Shown: in pieces, positions 8,042 through 16,802 of the stretch
How the letters are laid out: every line of letters starts with the position of its first letter
How positions within the stretch are numbered: the first letter of the stretch is position 1
Assembly: GCA_038212325.1 (NCBI GenBank)
Contig: JBBQUQ010000028.1
Span: forward strand, 1 to 36,288
DNA: 36,288 nt
Source of the DNA: CAIVAT01 sp038212325
Lineage (GTDB): Bacteria; Bacteroidota; Bacteroidia; Bacteroidales; FEN-979
Reading direction: 5' to 3'
Notes under the pieces: model-generated
Databases searched by the model: none
What the model was told of the DNA's origin: nothing
What the model saw: the letters and a program-made list of their open reading frames with translations, nothing else
Program-made: the position numbers and the translations under genes

Positions 8042-10483
8042 ATGTCTGTAAGAAAATTGATTGCATTGGCAGCCATTATCATTCACGTGATCAATGGATC
8101 ATTGTTTGGTCAAACTGCGCTTAAGCAACCGGAAATTTTAACAAAGGCTGAAAAAAGGATTACCATAAATTGCCTGCTTGGCAAAACCGGCATTCAACTG
8201 TCGCGGCCCTGGATTGTTTTTTCCGACAGAGAAAAAGGAGATGGACATTTTGGCGAGCGGTACTATGTTGTTGAAGAGAAAGAAACCGAGTTGCATGTCT
8301 ATAAAGCAGCAGGCTGCAGAGACAGAAAATTATTATCGGCCGAGGATAAAGGCTGGAAACGCAAATCGGATCTGCTGGTTTCGTTTGGAGCTGACTTTAC
8401 CGAGAACTCCCTGATCCATAAAAAATGTGTGATCTTAAACCATCATAAAACAATTGAAAGGATAAAAAGTGGAGAGCTCAGCGAATCTGAAATCCCGGTG
8501 TATAAGTCGTCAACCGATTTGAATTCCGCCGACAAGGTTCCATTGTACCTGATCTACTTCGTATACAAAATTGAAAACAACAGGTATTTACTTGGCAAAG
8601 ACTATAAATTTGAAGTGAATCTTCCTTACAGTGAGCAGATTATCGGATGGGTTGACAGGGACAGGGTATTCGATTATAATAACAGGATTTGCTTTGAGCC
8701 TGCCTTTGAGGAGTCGGCTGTCGCTCAAAGACGCTGCAACCCTGTTTATGCGGCGAAAGTCTTTGAATTTGAGAGAGACCTGGTCCGGTTTTTAAAAGGC
8801 GACACAACCCGGAAACCAATCTGGGCAGAGCCCGACTACTATTTTTTTCGGAATCCGGCTTACGCAGAGGATATCCCCGGAGTTCATGAACCCATTGACC
8901 TGAATGAGAAAAAGTATTCTGCATCAATCCTGAAACGCTTATGTGAACTTGATGGAAATGTCGACGACGTTAAGAAAAGCAAGCTGCTGACCGGCAGGCC
9001 ATTGCCGGGGAATAAATTCAGATTTCCGTTGATTCGAATGGAAAATCTCCCGGGTAATGTTTTCATGACCGGAGTGACAGGCCGGTTTGAGAATGACCTA
9101 AAATCAAGGACCATGCTTTGCGAGGCACTCAGGGCCAACAAATCGCAAATTGCAATCTTTTTTGTTTTGGATAATTCCATCGACAGGAACAGGTTAACCT
9201 ATGTAATCAGCCAGATTCAGCAAGGATTTACAGATTTTCAGAAGAGTTACGGCGTTTGTTTTTTTCCGCGGTTGCAAATCGGACAATATAAAATTTCGAT
9301 CGGGGAAAAAGGCTCCCCGGGGAATAAGGGCAACTATGAATATGTGAGGGATTTTATCCGGAATTACCTGCCTGAAAAGAGATATGAAACAAGAAACGAT
9401 CATGTGTTAAGCACACTAAAATATGTGCTTGACAACGAAAAATTTGATTCGAGGAAAACCAATATCATCGTCATGGTCAGCAACCATGCCATCAATGTTC
9501 CCGACACAGGCCTTGTTGGTCTGCGCCGTGATATCCAGGGTAAAATTGTTGAAAAAAACTGTTATCTGCTTGCTTTTGATTACAAAAGTGATAACAACCT
9601 GGTTCAACAGATCCAGGAGATTTCAGTTGCAGCCGGGAGGCAATATGCAGACAAGCTTAACATAAGCTCCAGCGAGATTGCATTCAAAAAGACTGAAATA
9701 GGTCATGAAATGGAAAATGCAGGGATCCTCTCCATTATTGAACAAGCTGATTCAAGCCAACTTGCCGCCGCGCAAATGCAAACATTTTTACAAAACGGGT
9801 ATGCCAGAATTGTCAACACCCTCAATAATGCGATTCAACGTATATGTCTTGATGACAATCATTCGGCCGTTGCCGGAAATCGGCATGAGGATCCATTTCA
9901 ACGAGCATTGAGAGATGTTCCCGGCATGGAAGAGAAAGTTCAATATATCAGGGCACTGGAGGAAGGCTACTCTGCAATAAAATATGATTTACCGGGTCAA
10001 GGGTATCACCTGGATATATGGAAAGCCAATGTGCTCATGACAAAACCAGAGTTGGAGGCGGTGGGGTCATTGCTGGACAAAATGCTGGTTCAGGCGAATA
10101 ACAGTAATTTTTCAAAATCACTGTATGACTTGTGGATTGCCTTGTTTAACCGGTTTGTGGGCGATAATCTTCTGCCGGAAGATCTTTTGCCCTTGACACC
10201 CCAGGCCATTATGAACAGAATACTGGGTGAAGCATATGGATATTCGGTCACAGATCCTGTTAAGCGCTATCCGCTTGAATGCATACTGGCAAATGACCAG
10301 GGCATTCAGAAATATTATGATGATTACAGGAGCAAATTAACCGCATGCAACAACAGCATCAAGGAGATTCTTGCCACCGGCCGACTGAAGTTCAGCCTTG
10401 CCGACGACGCTGCCAATGCAAACCAGGCTTCAATGAAAAAAGCCATATACTACTACTGGGTTCCGATGGATGTTTTACCCTGA
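8042..10483 (+). CDS. Large periplasmic protein resembling TssR (SH3-like + VWA-like)
   Basis: 813 aa with a signal peptide (MSVRKLIALAAIIIHVINGSLFGQ). Residues ~55-135 (RPWIVFSDREKGDGHFGERY...GWKRKSDLL) and ~215-225 (IIGWVDRDRVF) look like SH3-type strands. Residues ~365-560 look like a von Willebrand A fold: IAIFFVLDNSIDRNRL at the MIDAS position, a 'FFPRLQIGQYKIS' core and NIIVMVSNHA as a later strand. The metal motif reads DNSID rather than DxSxS, so metal binding may be weakened. The last ~200 residues are helical. The order SH3-like / VWA-like / helical tail recalls TssR of Bacteroidota type VI secretion (T6SSiii), but no other Tss gene is in the window. TssR assignment is by resemblance only. 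It sits 4 bp after the barrel gene and 9 bp before the ABC ATPase. Confidence 0.6.
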   Translation: MSVRKLIALAAIIIHVINGSLFGQTALKQPEILTKAEKRITINCLLGKTGIQLSRPWIVFSDREKGDGHFGERYYVVEEKETELHVYKAAGCRDRKLLSAEDKGWKRKSDLLVSFGADFTENSLIHKKCVILNHHKTIERIKSGELSESEIPVYKSSTDLNSADKVPLYLIYFVYKIENNRYLLGKDYKFEVNLPYSEQIIGWVDRDRVFDYNNRICFEPAFEESAVAQRRCNPVYAAKVFEFERDLVRFLKGDTTRKPIWAEPDYYFFRNPAYAEDIPGVHEPIDLNEKKYSASILKRLCELDGNVDDVKKSKLLTGRPLPGNKFRFPLIRMENLPGNVFMTGVTGRFENDLKSRTMLCEALRANKSQIAIFFVLDNSIDRNRLTYVISQIQQGFTDFQKSYGVCFFPRLQIGQYKISIGEKGSPGNKGNYEYVRDFIRNYLPEKRYETRNDHVLSTLKYVLDNEKFDSRKTNIIVMVSNHAINVPDTGLVGLRRDIQGKIVEKNCYLLAFDYKSDNNLVQQIQEISVAAGRQYADKLNISSSEIAFKKTEIGHEMENAGILSIIEQADSSQLAAAQMQTFLQNGYARIVNTLNNAIQRICLDDNHSAVAGNRHEDPFQRALRDVPGMEEKVQYIRALEEGYSAIKYDLPGQGYHLDIWKANVLMTKPELEAVGSLLDKMLVQANNSNFSKSLYDLWIALFNRFVGDNLLPEDLLPLTPQAIMNRILGEAYGYSVTDPVKRYPLECILANDQGIQKYYDDYRSKLTACNNSIKEILATGRLKFSLADDAANANQASMKKAIYYYWVPMDVLP

Positions 10484-10492
10484 CCAATCATT

Positions 10493-11356
10493 ATGGAAAT
10501 GAACAGGAATGTGTTTGAAATAGAAGAGCTGGAATGTGCCTATTTCCGCCATGGGACAAAAGAAAAAAAAGTGGTTCTGGCGATAGACAGCCTGATGATT
10601 CCATCGGGGAAAGTTACCATGATCCTGGGAGCATCGGGAAGTGGAAAATCAACGCTGATCGAGACCCTGGGATTGATGAACGACACACTTGCAAAAGGCA
10701 TGATTACCTTCTGCGCCGGCGACTACAAGGTTGAGATCAATAAGGGGATATGGAAGCACCCCGCTGATCTGGCACAAGTCAGGAACCGGCATTTCTCTTT
10801 TATTTTTCAGCACGATTTCCTCATGCCCCATTATTCTCCTGCAGAGAACATGGTGATTGGAAGGCTGATCAGGAAATACCGACAAATGACGGCAGAAGAG
10901 ATGGAAGCACTGGAAAATCTCTGTCGGAAGATGGGCTTGAATTTCAATGAGATCAACAGGAAAAAGCCATTTGAACTGTCTATTGGCCAGAAGCAGCGTT
11001 TGTCATTCATCCGGGCGATATTTAAAGATTATTCAGTCATTTTCGGCGATGAGCCTACCGGAAACCTGGATGAAGCAAATTCCAATTTGCTGATGGATGC
11101 ACTGAAAGAATCGATCAGGCAAAATTCAAATCGTTCGGCAATCCTGGTTTCGCATAATATCCCGCTGTCAGTTGCAAAAGCAGACCATATTGTTGTGCTT
11201 TCCCCGCGAACCGGAGAGATGTATGAAATCAGGCCCGGCAATGTTTTCTCACGCACTGCCGACGGTTGGTTAAATGCCGGCAGGGATGTTCTGGCTGATG
11301 ACACCCTGTCGATGAAAATCAGAGAAGTTATCAACGAACGAAAACAGGTACTATGA
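10493..11356 (+). CDS. ABC transporter ATP-binding protein (MacB/LolD class)
   Basis: 287 aa. Walker A GASGSGKST (residues ~46-54), Q-loop region IFQHDFLMPHYSPAENM, signature LSIGQKQR, Walker B VIFGDEPTGNLDEANS and H-loop ILVSHN are all present. The EPTGNLD form of Walker B is typical of the MacB/LolD/FtsE group, which powers mechanotransmission or lipoprotein release rather than classic import. Two oddities: the signature has Ile in place of the second Gly (LSIGQ instead of LSGGQ), and ~40 residues follow the usual end. The stop overlaps the permease start as ATGA (11353-11356), so the two are translationally coupled. Partner: the FtsX-type permease that follows. Confidence 0.88.
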   Translation: MEMNRNVFEIEELECAYFRHGTKEKKVVLAIDSLMIPSGKVTMILGASGSGKSTLIETLGLMNDTLAKGMITFCAGDYKVEINKGIWKHPADLAQVRNRHFSFIFQHDFLMPHYSPAENMVIGRLIRKYRQMTAEEMEALENLCRKMGLNFNEINRKKPFELSIGQKQRLSFIRAIFKDYSVIFGDEPTGNLDEANSNLLMDALKESIRQNSNRSAILVSHNIPLSVAKADHIVVLSPRTGEMYEIRPGNVFSRTADGWLNAGRDVLADDTLSMKIREVINERKQVL

Positions 11357-12909
11357 CGACCGACCCCGAAAAGAGCAATGGCATGCACGATAACTTGTCA
11401 TTCTTTCCTGTTCTTTTCCGCAATGAGTACAGGGCGTTGAAAGGCAGAAACAACAGCACGGCCGGATATCTATTTATCATCCTGTTCATCACATTTTTAG
11501 CGTTTGGTTTCGCTGAAAGCACCTTAAGGTACCAGCAGAAGCTGTCATCCGATCCGTTTTCCAACTGGATCAACCTCGATTTTCATTCAGGGACGAGAGA
11601 TTCCCTGAGATCTCTTAGCGATAAAATACATGATTCATGGTTCAGGAAAAAATTTCATATTAAAGGGGCCTATTTTTATAACAAAGGAATGGTCATGGTT
11701 CAGGCGCTTTCAAGCGCAAACCGGTCTGTTCAATATGAAGCGCGAACAATTGATCCCCAAAGCGACGTGGTGAAAGATCTGCTGAAAACCGGCGTGGTTG
11801 CAAAGTATTTTCCCGACACGGCCGGAAATGCTTTCAGTTACGAGCCCAATGGGGTGATCGTTTCAGCGAAATTGATTCAGGAAACAGGACTGAACATAAG
11901 CACGGTATCATTTATACAGATGAAATCTGCGATGGGTGACTATGTTCCTGTTCCACTGCTGGCAGTGGTTAACGAATTGCCCGATTTGTCAGATATCGTT
12001 TACACCAACCTGTTTTATTGCAAAAGCATAAACACCGGGTTCTATGACCGGGAAAACTCCTATTACCGGATTTTTATCGAAAACATGGACACCAACGAAG
12101 TTCTTCGTGGGTTGAACGGGATCATCACCACACTTGAAATCTCAGATCCGTCGATGGTGCAGACAACGGTATTGAAAACGGGTAACAGCAGTGTCCTTAA
12201 CTGGAAAATCGAAATCGGAAAACAGGAGAAATCACTTCCGGTCAGCGTCATGAACGAAAGAATTGCCCGCCTGGTTTCGTTGAAGAATCACCATTTTGGA
12301 CAGTATTACGAGTTGTCAAAAGACACAGCCTGCGATAATTCCTCATTTTTTCATGACTACCTGGCCATTGAATTCGCCGGCCTGGAAAAAATCAGGGAAT
12401 TTTCGGAATACCTGGAAGCGGAGCTCAACTTGCAGATGAAACTGGAGGTGCTTGCTGAAAGGGAAAACTATCTTTATACGGGCAACATTGCAGCAGGTGC
12501 CATCATCCTGCTGATCATCCTCTCAATTCTTTCCGTTTCGATATACCTGTCAGGCATCATCCGGAACCACCTGCTCAGAATAAAAAAGAACCTGGGCAAT
12601 TTTCTAGCTTTCGGGGTGAAGAACACCACGTTGATGTGGATTTACATCTATGTTACCGTCAAAATTCTGTTAACTGCCATGGTCCCGGCGGTTTTACTCG
12701 CAACGGCCTGCGGAGAACTTTTTGAAAAATACCTGCTCGGAAAATTGCTGGTGATCGACACGGGGCAGAATTACTTTTCATTGGCGAATGCCTGGTTTGC
12801 GGTGTTTCTGGGTTTAATTTTACTGGTAGCCGTTTTAAGAACCTTTATTTCGGTAAGAAAAATATTGAAGCAAACCCCGGGAGATTTAGTTTATGAGCGC
12901 AATTCCTGA
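11353..12909 (+). CDS. FtsX/MacB-type ABC permease
   Basis: 518 aa with the MacB/FtsX layout: one membrane segment near residues 38-55 (AGYLFIILFITFLAFGFA), a long extracytoplasmic domain (~56-375), then three segments at ~377-405, ~425-450 and ~470-495. Before the second of these three is KKNLGNFLAFGVKNTTLMWIY, equivalent to the 'lGvlkAlGa' loop of FtsX-domain permeases, and the end QTPGDLVYERNS matches the typical 'dPaeaLryE' ending. The periplasmic domain is not obviously the standard MacB_PCD sequence, so the substrate or partner may be new. With the ATPase it should form an inner-membrane mechanotransmission transporter. Confidence 0.85.
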   Translation: MTTDPEKSNGMHDNLSFFPVLFRNEYRALKGRNNSTAGYLFIILFITFLAFGFAESTLRYQQKLSSDPFSNWINLDFHSGTRDSLRSLSDKIHDSWFRKKFHIKGAYFYNKGMVMVQALSSANRSVQYEARTIDPQSDVVKDLLKTGVVAKYFPDTAGNAFSYEPNGVIVSAKLIQETGLNISTVSFIQMKSAMGDYVPVPLLAVVNELPDLSDIVYTNLFYCKSINTGFYDRENSYYRIFIENMDTNEVLRGLNGIITTLEISDPSMVQTTVLKTGNSSVLNWKIEIGKQEKSLPVSVMNERIARLVSLKNHHFGQYYELSKDTACDNSSFFHDYLAIEFAGLEKIREFSEYLEAELNLQMKLEVLAERENYLYTGNIAAGAIILLIILSILSVSIYLSGIIRNHLLRIKKNLGNFLAFGVKNTTLMWIYIYVTVKILLTAMVPAVLLATACGELFEKYLLGKLLVIDTGQNYFSLANAWFAVFLGLILLVAVLRTFISVRKILKQTPGDLVYERNS

Positions 12910-12964
12910 TCCGAAGATAAAAATTGATCCATTAAAATGTCTGCAACCCTAAAAACCAACAACC

Positions 12965-14332
12965 ATGGAAATTGAATCACTGCTCCATCAAAATCCTCAG
13001 CACGAGCCCAATGCCAGCACCAAAAAACTCTGGCTCTATTGCCGGCGCAAGGAGACACAAATCGGATCGCCGGGATTTCTATGCTCCCCGGCCCAATGGG
13101 ACATGGCCCTGTTCTTCCTGATATTATTGCTGGAGTTTATCGGGCTCTGGCTCTTCTACAAGTATGTGGGGAACCTGGTATTTGCCATTTCGTTCCTGGC
13201 GGCAGATGTTACCTATGCAATTTCTGCACATATTGTCTACGGAAAAATTTCGCTGACAAAAAACAGGATCTATTTGTTGCATCAGAATGTAAAAATTTAC
13301 CTCACCCGGCATGGTCAGCGCATCCTTGCCATGGCACGGGAAGGACAAGTAAAGAAAGAGCAGCGCAGGCTCTTCTGGCTTAACATTTATTCACTCTTCT
13401 TCTATATTCTTATTGCGTTGCTGGCCGTGTTTAAGATAGGCGGATTTATTGCCAACTGGCCGGGAAGAGATCCGGTCAACAGCATCAGCGTCACCATCTG
13501 CCTCACCTACATCGTAGTTGCCGTGCTGCAGATTTATGCAACAGGGCATTTTGTCTTCTCTTCCATCTTTTTTCTGCTGTTCGGGTTCAATTTAAAAAAG
13601 CACCGGGAGAAGCAGGGCCGGCTCTATGCCAGAATAGATGCCGGTACCGCCACAGGCAATTTGTACGAAGGAATTGACATTCATACGATGCTGGTGAACG
13701 ATCCCAGGTTTGATGAACTTGGCTACCAGCAAAAGAACCGCCAAAGCCTTCCGAAATTCAATAATTGCACGGTCCGCAACCATTTTATACATGATAACAG
13801 GTTGTATCTGTACGGGGTGGTAACGGACGAGGATTTGAATGCATTTGTGAATTTCCACGCCAACCTTGTGGAGGCAAAGCAAATCCTGGGCATCATTTTG
13901 CTTGACCTCCAGCTCGAAAAATGCATTTTAAGCGGAGGCAGGGATATCTATACCGAACCAATTCCTTTCCCTGCCGGAAACATTGCCGGTGCGGGTGCGA
14001 TTGACCTTTCAATGCAACATCATTCGACCTACAGCATTGCAAGGGTTGCAAATGACCTTTTCGAAAACAGGAAAGAGCGTGCAGGCAGATTCTGGGAATA
14101 CGAATGGGTGCTTGAGGAGCATGAGGAGCATGGCGACAGGCAATTACCCTTCGTAATAAACCACCTGCCGGGCGTGCTCACAAAATCGGAAAACCAGCTT
14201 AGTGTTACGGTTGATTTTACCGGGTTAAAGGCAGGCCATACTTATTACCTGAGTGTATTCGCAAAGAATCTTGCCGAACCCTTTGTAAGGGGCATCTCTT
14301 CTCCGCCCTTCCCGATCAGAATGCTGGCATAG
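12965..14332 (+). CDS. Multi-pass inner-membrane protein of unknown family
   Basis: 455 aa, not recognised. No signal peptide; a hydrophilic start of ~45 residues, then 4-5 membrane segments (about 47-65, 68-92, 139-159, 174-192, 196-210), followed by a ~240-residue soluble C-terminal region. The C-terminal end (SVTVDFTGLKAGHTYYLSVFAKN) looks like the last strands of a fibronectin/Ig-like domain. By the positive-inside rule (KKHREKQGR just after the last segment) the soluble part is probably cytoplasmic, though an Ig-like end would be unusual there. It lies 55 bp after the permease on the same strand and is read as part of the cluster; function unknown. Confidence 0.7.
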   Translation: MEIESLLHQNPQHEPNASTKKLWLYCRRKETQIGSPGFLCSPAQWDMALFFLILLLEFIGLWLFYKYVGNLVFAISFLAADVTYAISAHIVYGKISLTKNRIYLLHQNVKIYLTRHGQRILAMAREGQVKKEQRRLFWLNIYSLFFYILIALLAVFKIGGFIANWPGRDPVNSISVTICLTYIVVAVLQIYATGHFVFSSIFFLLFGFNLKKHREKQGRLYARIDAGTATGNLYEGIDIHTMLVNDPRFDELGYQQKNRQSLPKFNNCTVRNHFIHDNRLYLYGVVTDEDLNAFVNFHANLVEAKQILGIILLDLQLEKCILSGGRDIYTEPIPFPAGNIAGAGAIDLSMQHHSTYSIARVANDLFENRKERAGRFWEYEWVLEEHEEHGDRQLPFVINHLPGVLTKSENQLSVTVDFTGLKAGHTYYLSVFAKNLAEPFVRGISSPPFPIRMLA

Positions 14333-14371
14333 GTAACCCGATATTCCTTCGACTTTATAAAGTGATGAGCC

Positions 14372-15430
14372 ATGAACAAAGCAATTTCTCAAACATTTTT
14401 ACTGGTGGCGGCGCTTGCCTTTGCGATTTCCTGCCAGAACGGGTCAATTGATCACATCGGCGGAACACGACTGGTGATATTGCAGCCGATACCCATGGTT
14501 GAAAATACATTCGACGAGGACTTTAAGGCTATGCTGGAACTGCTGTACCCGATCGAATGTCACGATACAGTCTTTATTCAGGACAGGATATTCCTGGAGC
14601 GCATTGACCTGGCAGTTCCATTTAAAAAGGAATTTGTGATCCCTTCCAGCATGTTAAGGGATTTTTTCGGAAGCAATAATCCCGATAAAAAGCGGGCACT
14701 GCGCGAAGAACTTTTTTACGGCGGTGATACTTGCTTTGAGATGAAGCCTGACAGGCAGTTGTCGGTTGAATCGCAAATCAGCCGGGCGAAACGGCCACTA
14801 ACCATCGGGCATTACCTTTCGAGAAACAGGAAGAATACACTCGTTTACCTGGTTAGCGCCGATACCTTGTGCAAAAACTATAAGACAGGCGGGTTCACAA
14901 GGGAGGTTCACAATGACTATGCAAAGCTGAACTGCAGGATTGTTTCAGACTTAAGGCAAAAAACCAGGGAAGAGTTGATGAACACAACCGTAATCCTGGT
15001 TTTGATCCCCGCTGAAAATGATGATTCAACCGGCATCGCATTAACCATTGATTCAGCGGCAAACAGGAATGCATCCGCATCCGGAATTAAACCGCCTGTG
15101 GCCAGCCAAGCCAGGATGCCGGTTGAGGGAAGCCGCCGTTGTCCGGCCGATTCGGTGGTCATAAAGATCAACAGGAAACGGCAGGCAGTCATCAGCGAAT
15201 TCCGCAACCTGTTGCATTACATTGCCACCACGGTTGATGATGCGGATCTCAAAAGAAAGTACAGGGAAGATGCCTTTGCTGAAATGCACAAGATCCCCAA
15301 CGTGAAAATCGAAGGAATCCCCGGCAATGACCTCCGCGAATTTTTGAATTCAGGCTTTTCCCGCAACGTGGCTGTCAGCCCGGTCGTGGATAAATGCGGC
15401 GTGATTGCAGGAGTTGGGATCAACTACTGA
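14372..15430 (+). CDS. Lipoprotein of unknown function, last gene of envelope cluster
   Basis: 352 aa. N-terminus MNKAISQTFLLVAALAFAISC gives a lipobox (AIS-C21), so export and lipidation are expected. Residues after the Cys (QNGSID) lack the acidic/Lys surface-export pattern of Bacteroidota lipoproteins, which suggests it faces the periplasm; this is inference. The middle carries a Ser/Ala-rich stretch (~235-260) that may be a linker. The end contains VDKCGVIAGVGINY. No family recognised. It follows the membrane protein by 39 bp and ends 8 bp from the convergent WYL gene, marking the end of the cluster. Confidence 0.72.
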   Translation: MNKAISQTFLLVAALAFAISCQNGSIDHIGGTRLVILQPIPMVENTFDEDFKAMLELLYPIECHDTVFIQDRIFLERIDLAVPFKKEFVIPSSMLRDFFGSNNPDKKRALREELFYGGDTCFEMKPDRQLSVESQISRAKRPLTIGHYLSRNRKNTLVYLVSADTLCKNYKTGGFTREVHNDYAKLNCRIVSDLRQKTREELMNTTVILVLIPAENDDSTGIALTIDSAANRNASASGIKPPVASQARMPVEGSRRCPADSVVIKINRKRQAVISEFRNLLHYIATTVDDADLKRKYREDAFAEMHKIPNVKIEGIPGNDLREFLNSGFSRNVAVSPVVDKCGVIAGVGINY

Positions 15431-15438
15431 GCCATCGC

Positions 15439-16347
15439 TTAGTCCGATGCCTGTCGTGCTGCAGCATGGGCGCAAACGGACTTAACTTCCGAGGCCAGCC
15501 TTTCGGGAGAGACCACCTTCACCGACATGCCGTAGGAGAGGATCTCCATAAGCAGGTCGCGGGTTATATACAGCGTCAGTTTGATCCGCAGTTCGCGGTC
15601 ATTATCTGAAAGAATGGTTTGAGATTCGTGGATAGGGTAGCTTTTGATGTATTTCCCCTGCTCCGGCTCAAAAGAGAGGATGATCTCCTCAGGTTGCGCA
15701 TCATAAGGGTTTATCACCCCAAAGCAGTACCGGAACATTTCGTTCACATCCAGGGTTGAAGGATAATCAAACCGCCCTGGGGTTGTTTGAAAATCGAGGA
15801 TCCGGTCGAGGCCGAAGGTTTTTACCTTGCGATCGTCCCGGTCTTTTGCCAGCAGGTACCACCGGCCCTTCGACTCTTTCAGGGCATAGGGTTCGACAGG
15901 CCGTTCGCGGGGTTCGTCGCTGTCGAATTTCTGGTGCACCAGCAATACGACCACCCGGTTTTTAATGGCGTGCAGGAGGCCGAAAAAGTGGTGAGTGCCA
16001 TGTGCCTTGCGTTTTTCGAAAAACATGTACTGTCCGATGTCGCTCACCATTTTGAGTGAATTGATGGTTTCGACCGACTCGAGCATTCGGTTGTTCAGGT
16101 CGTTTTGCTGATCATCGGCAATGTAATAGACCCCTTTGGAGAAGTCGTAACGGATGTCGATTTTAAACAGCTCCCTGATGTCGTTGAGGTCACGGATAAA
16201 GGTGCGGTTCGAAATCGAAAACGGGCGGTCGAGGAATTCCGATTCCTTTTCAAGGTATTCGTTGATCTCCTTAAAGGTGGCTTCACCGGCCCGGCGAAGC
16301 TTTTTAATGATGCTGAGGTACCTGAAAATATAGTCCTGCTTTGCCAT
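15439..16347 (-). CDS. WYL-domain transcriptional regulator
   Basis: 302 aa. The N-terminal ~75 residues form a helix-turn-helix-like region (ATFKEINEYLEKES...ISNRTFIRDLNDIRELF), as in DeoR/YafY-type WYL proteins. The WYL core is clear around residues 140-200 (VEPYALKESKGRWYLLAKDRDD...KTFGLDRILDF), followed by a WCX-type C-terminal region. WYL proteins sense a ligand and control DNA damage, phage defence or metabolic genes; which applies here cannot be told. Converges on the lipoprotein gene with an 8-bp gap, so it is not in that operon. The small acidic gene upstream (17 bp away) is co-directional and may share its transcript. Confidence 0.85.
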   Translation of the reverse strand: MAKQDYIFRYLSIIKKLRRAGEATFKEINEYLEKESEFLDRPFSISNRTFIRDLNDIRELFKIDIRYDFSKGVYYIADDQQNDLNNRMLESVETINSLKMVSDIGQYMFFEKRKAHGTHHFFGLLHAIKNRVVVLLVHQKFDSDEPRERPVEPYALKESKGRWYLLAKDRDDRKVKTFGLDRILDFQTTPGRFDYPSTLDVNEMFRYCFGVINPYDAQPEEIILSFEPEQGKYIKSYPIHESQTILSDNDRELRIKLTLYITRDLLMEILSYGMSVKVVSPERLASEVKSVCAHAAARQASD

Positions 16348-16364
16348 TGGGCATTTTGTTCGTG

Positions 16365-16676
16365 TTAACTTCCTGTGCGGTGCAAGTTACACGTTTGGCC
16401 GAACATATCGAAATGAAAATCCGGGGCAAAAAAGCCATCATCGAACTCTTCCTCCTGTTTAAACCGCTTCCACAGGTAATCCTTCTCGTCGTAGTACCAG
16501 TCTTCGTCATCGCGCACATTGATCTCGTTCCAGTCGATGACTTTGCCCGACACCGGGTCGTAAATCTCATAATCAGAGCCGGTTTTCTGCCCGAATTCGA
16601 TCGCCTCCTGCAGCCGGGCGAATTCCCGCTTCTCCCTTTTTCCTGCAGACTCCTTGTAAACAGTCAGTAAAATCAT
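16365..16676 (-). CDS. Small acidic protein of unknown function
   Basis: 103 aa from the ATG at 16676 (MILLTVYKESAGKREKREF). The C-terminal half is rich in Asp/Glu/Trp/Tyr/Phe (DDEDWYYDEKDYLWKRF, EEEFDDGFFAPDFHFDMF). A longer start at 16706 is open, but a -7 box TAATTTTG covers 16711-16704, so a transcript would begin after that codon and the shorter start is preferred. It precedes the WYL regulator on the same strand. No family recognised. The frame uses ordinary codons, so it is probably a real gene. Confidence 0.55.
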   Translation of the reverse strand: MILLTVYKESAGKREKREFARLQEAIEFGQKTGSDYEIYDPVSGKVIDWNEINVRDDEDWYYDEKDYLWKRFKQEEEFDDGFFAPDFHFDMFGQTCNLHRTGS

Positions 16677-16703
16677 GTTATCTGTTTTGGTGTTGTTCGA
16701 ATG

Positions 16704-16711
16704 CAAAATTA
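16704..16711 (-). promoter_or_regulatory. -7 box TAATTTTG (minus strand)
   Basis: Exact TAnnTTTG reading leftward; start codon at 16676. Part of a divergent promoter region with the START gene. Confidence 0.45.
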
Positions 16712-16776
16712 TAGCGACACTACGCCAAAATATGACGTAGTATTAAAATTCTGCTCAAATTTTATCAGAAAATCGT

Positions 16777-16784
16777 TATTTTTG
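16777..16784 (+). promoter_or_regulatory. -7 box TATTTTTG before the START-domain gene
   Basis: Exact TAnnTTTG, 18 bases before ATG 16803, and downstream of the alternative start at 16701, which it rules against. Confidence 0.5.
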
Positions 16785-16802
16785 GGAAAATTTACCGCGT
16801 TG

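Noticed and set aside
15439..16347. WYL regulator as part of the envelope cluster
   Set aside because: It lies on the opposite strand and converges on the cluster; it shares no promoter region with it, so a regulatory link is not shown.
16701..16802. N-terminal extension of the START protein
   Set aside because: It precedes the -7 box and would place the signal peptide 34 residues into the protein.
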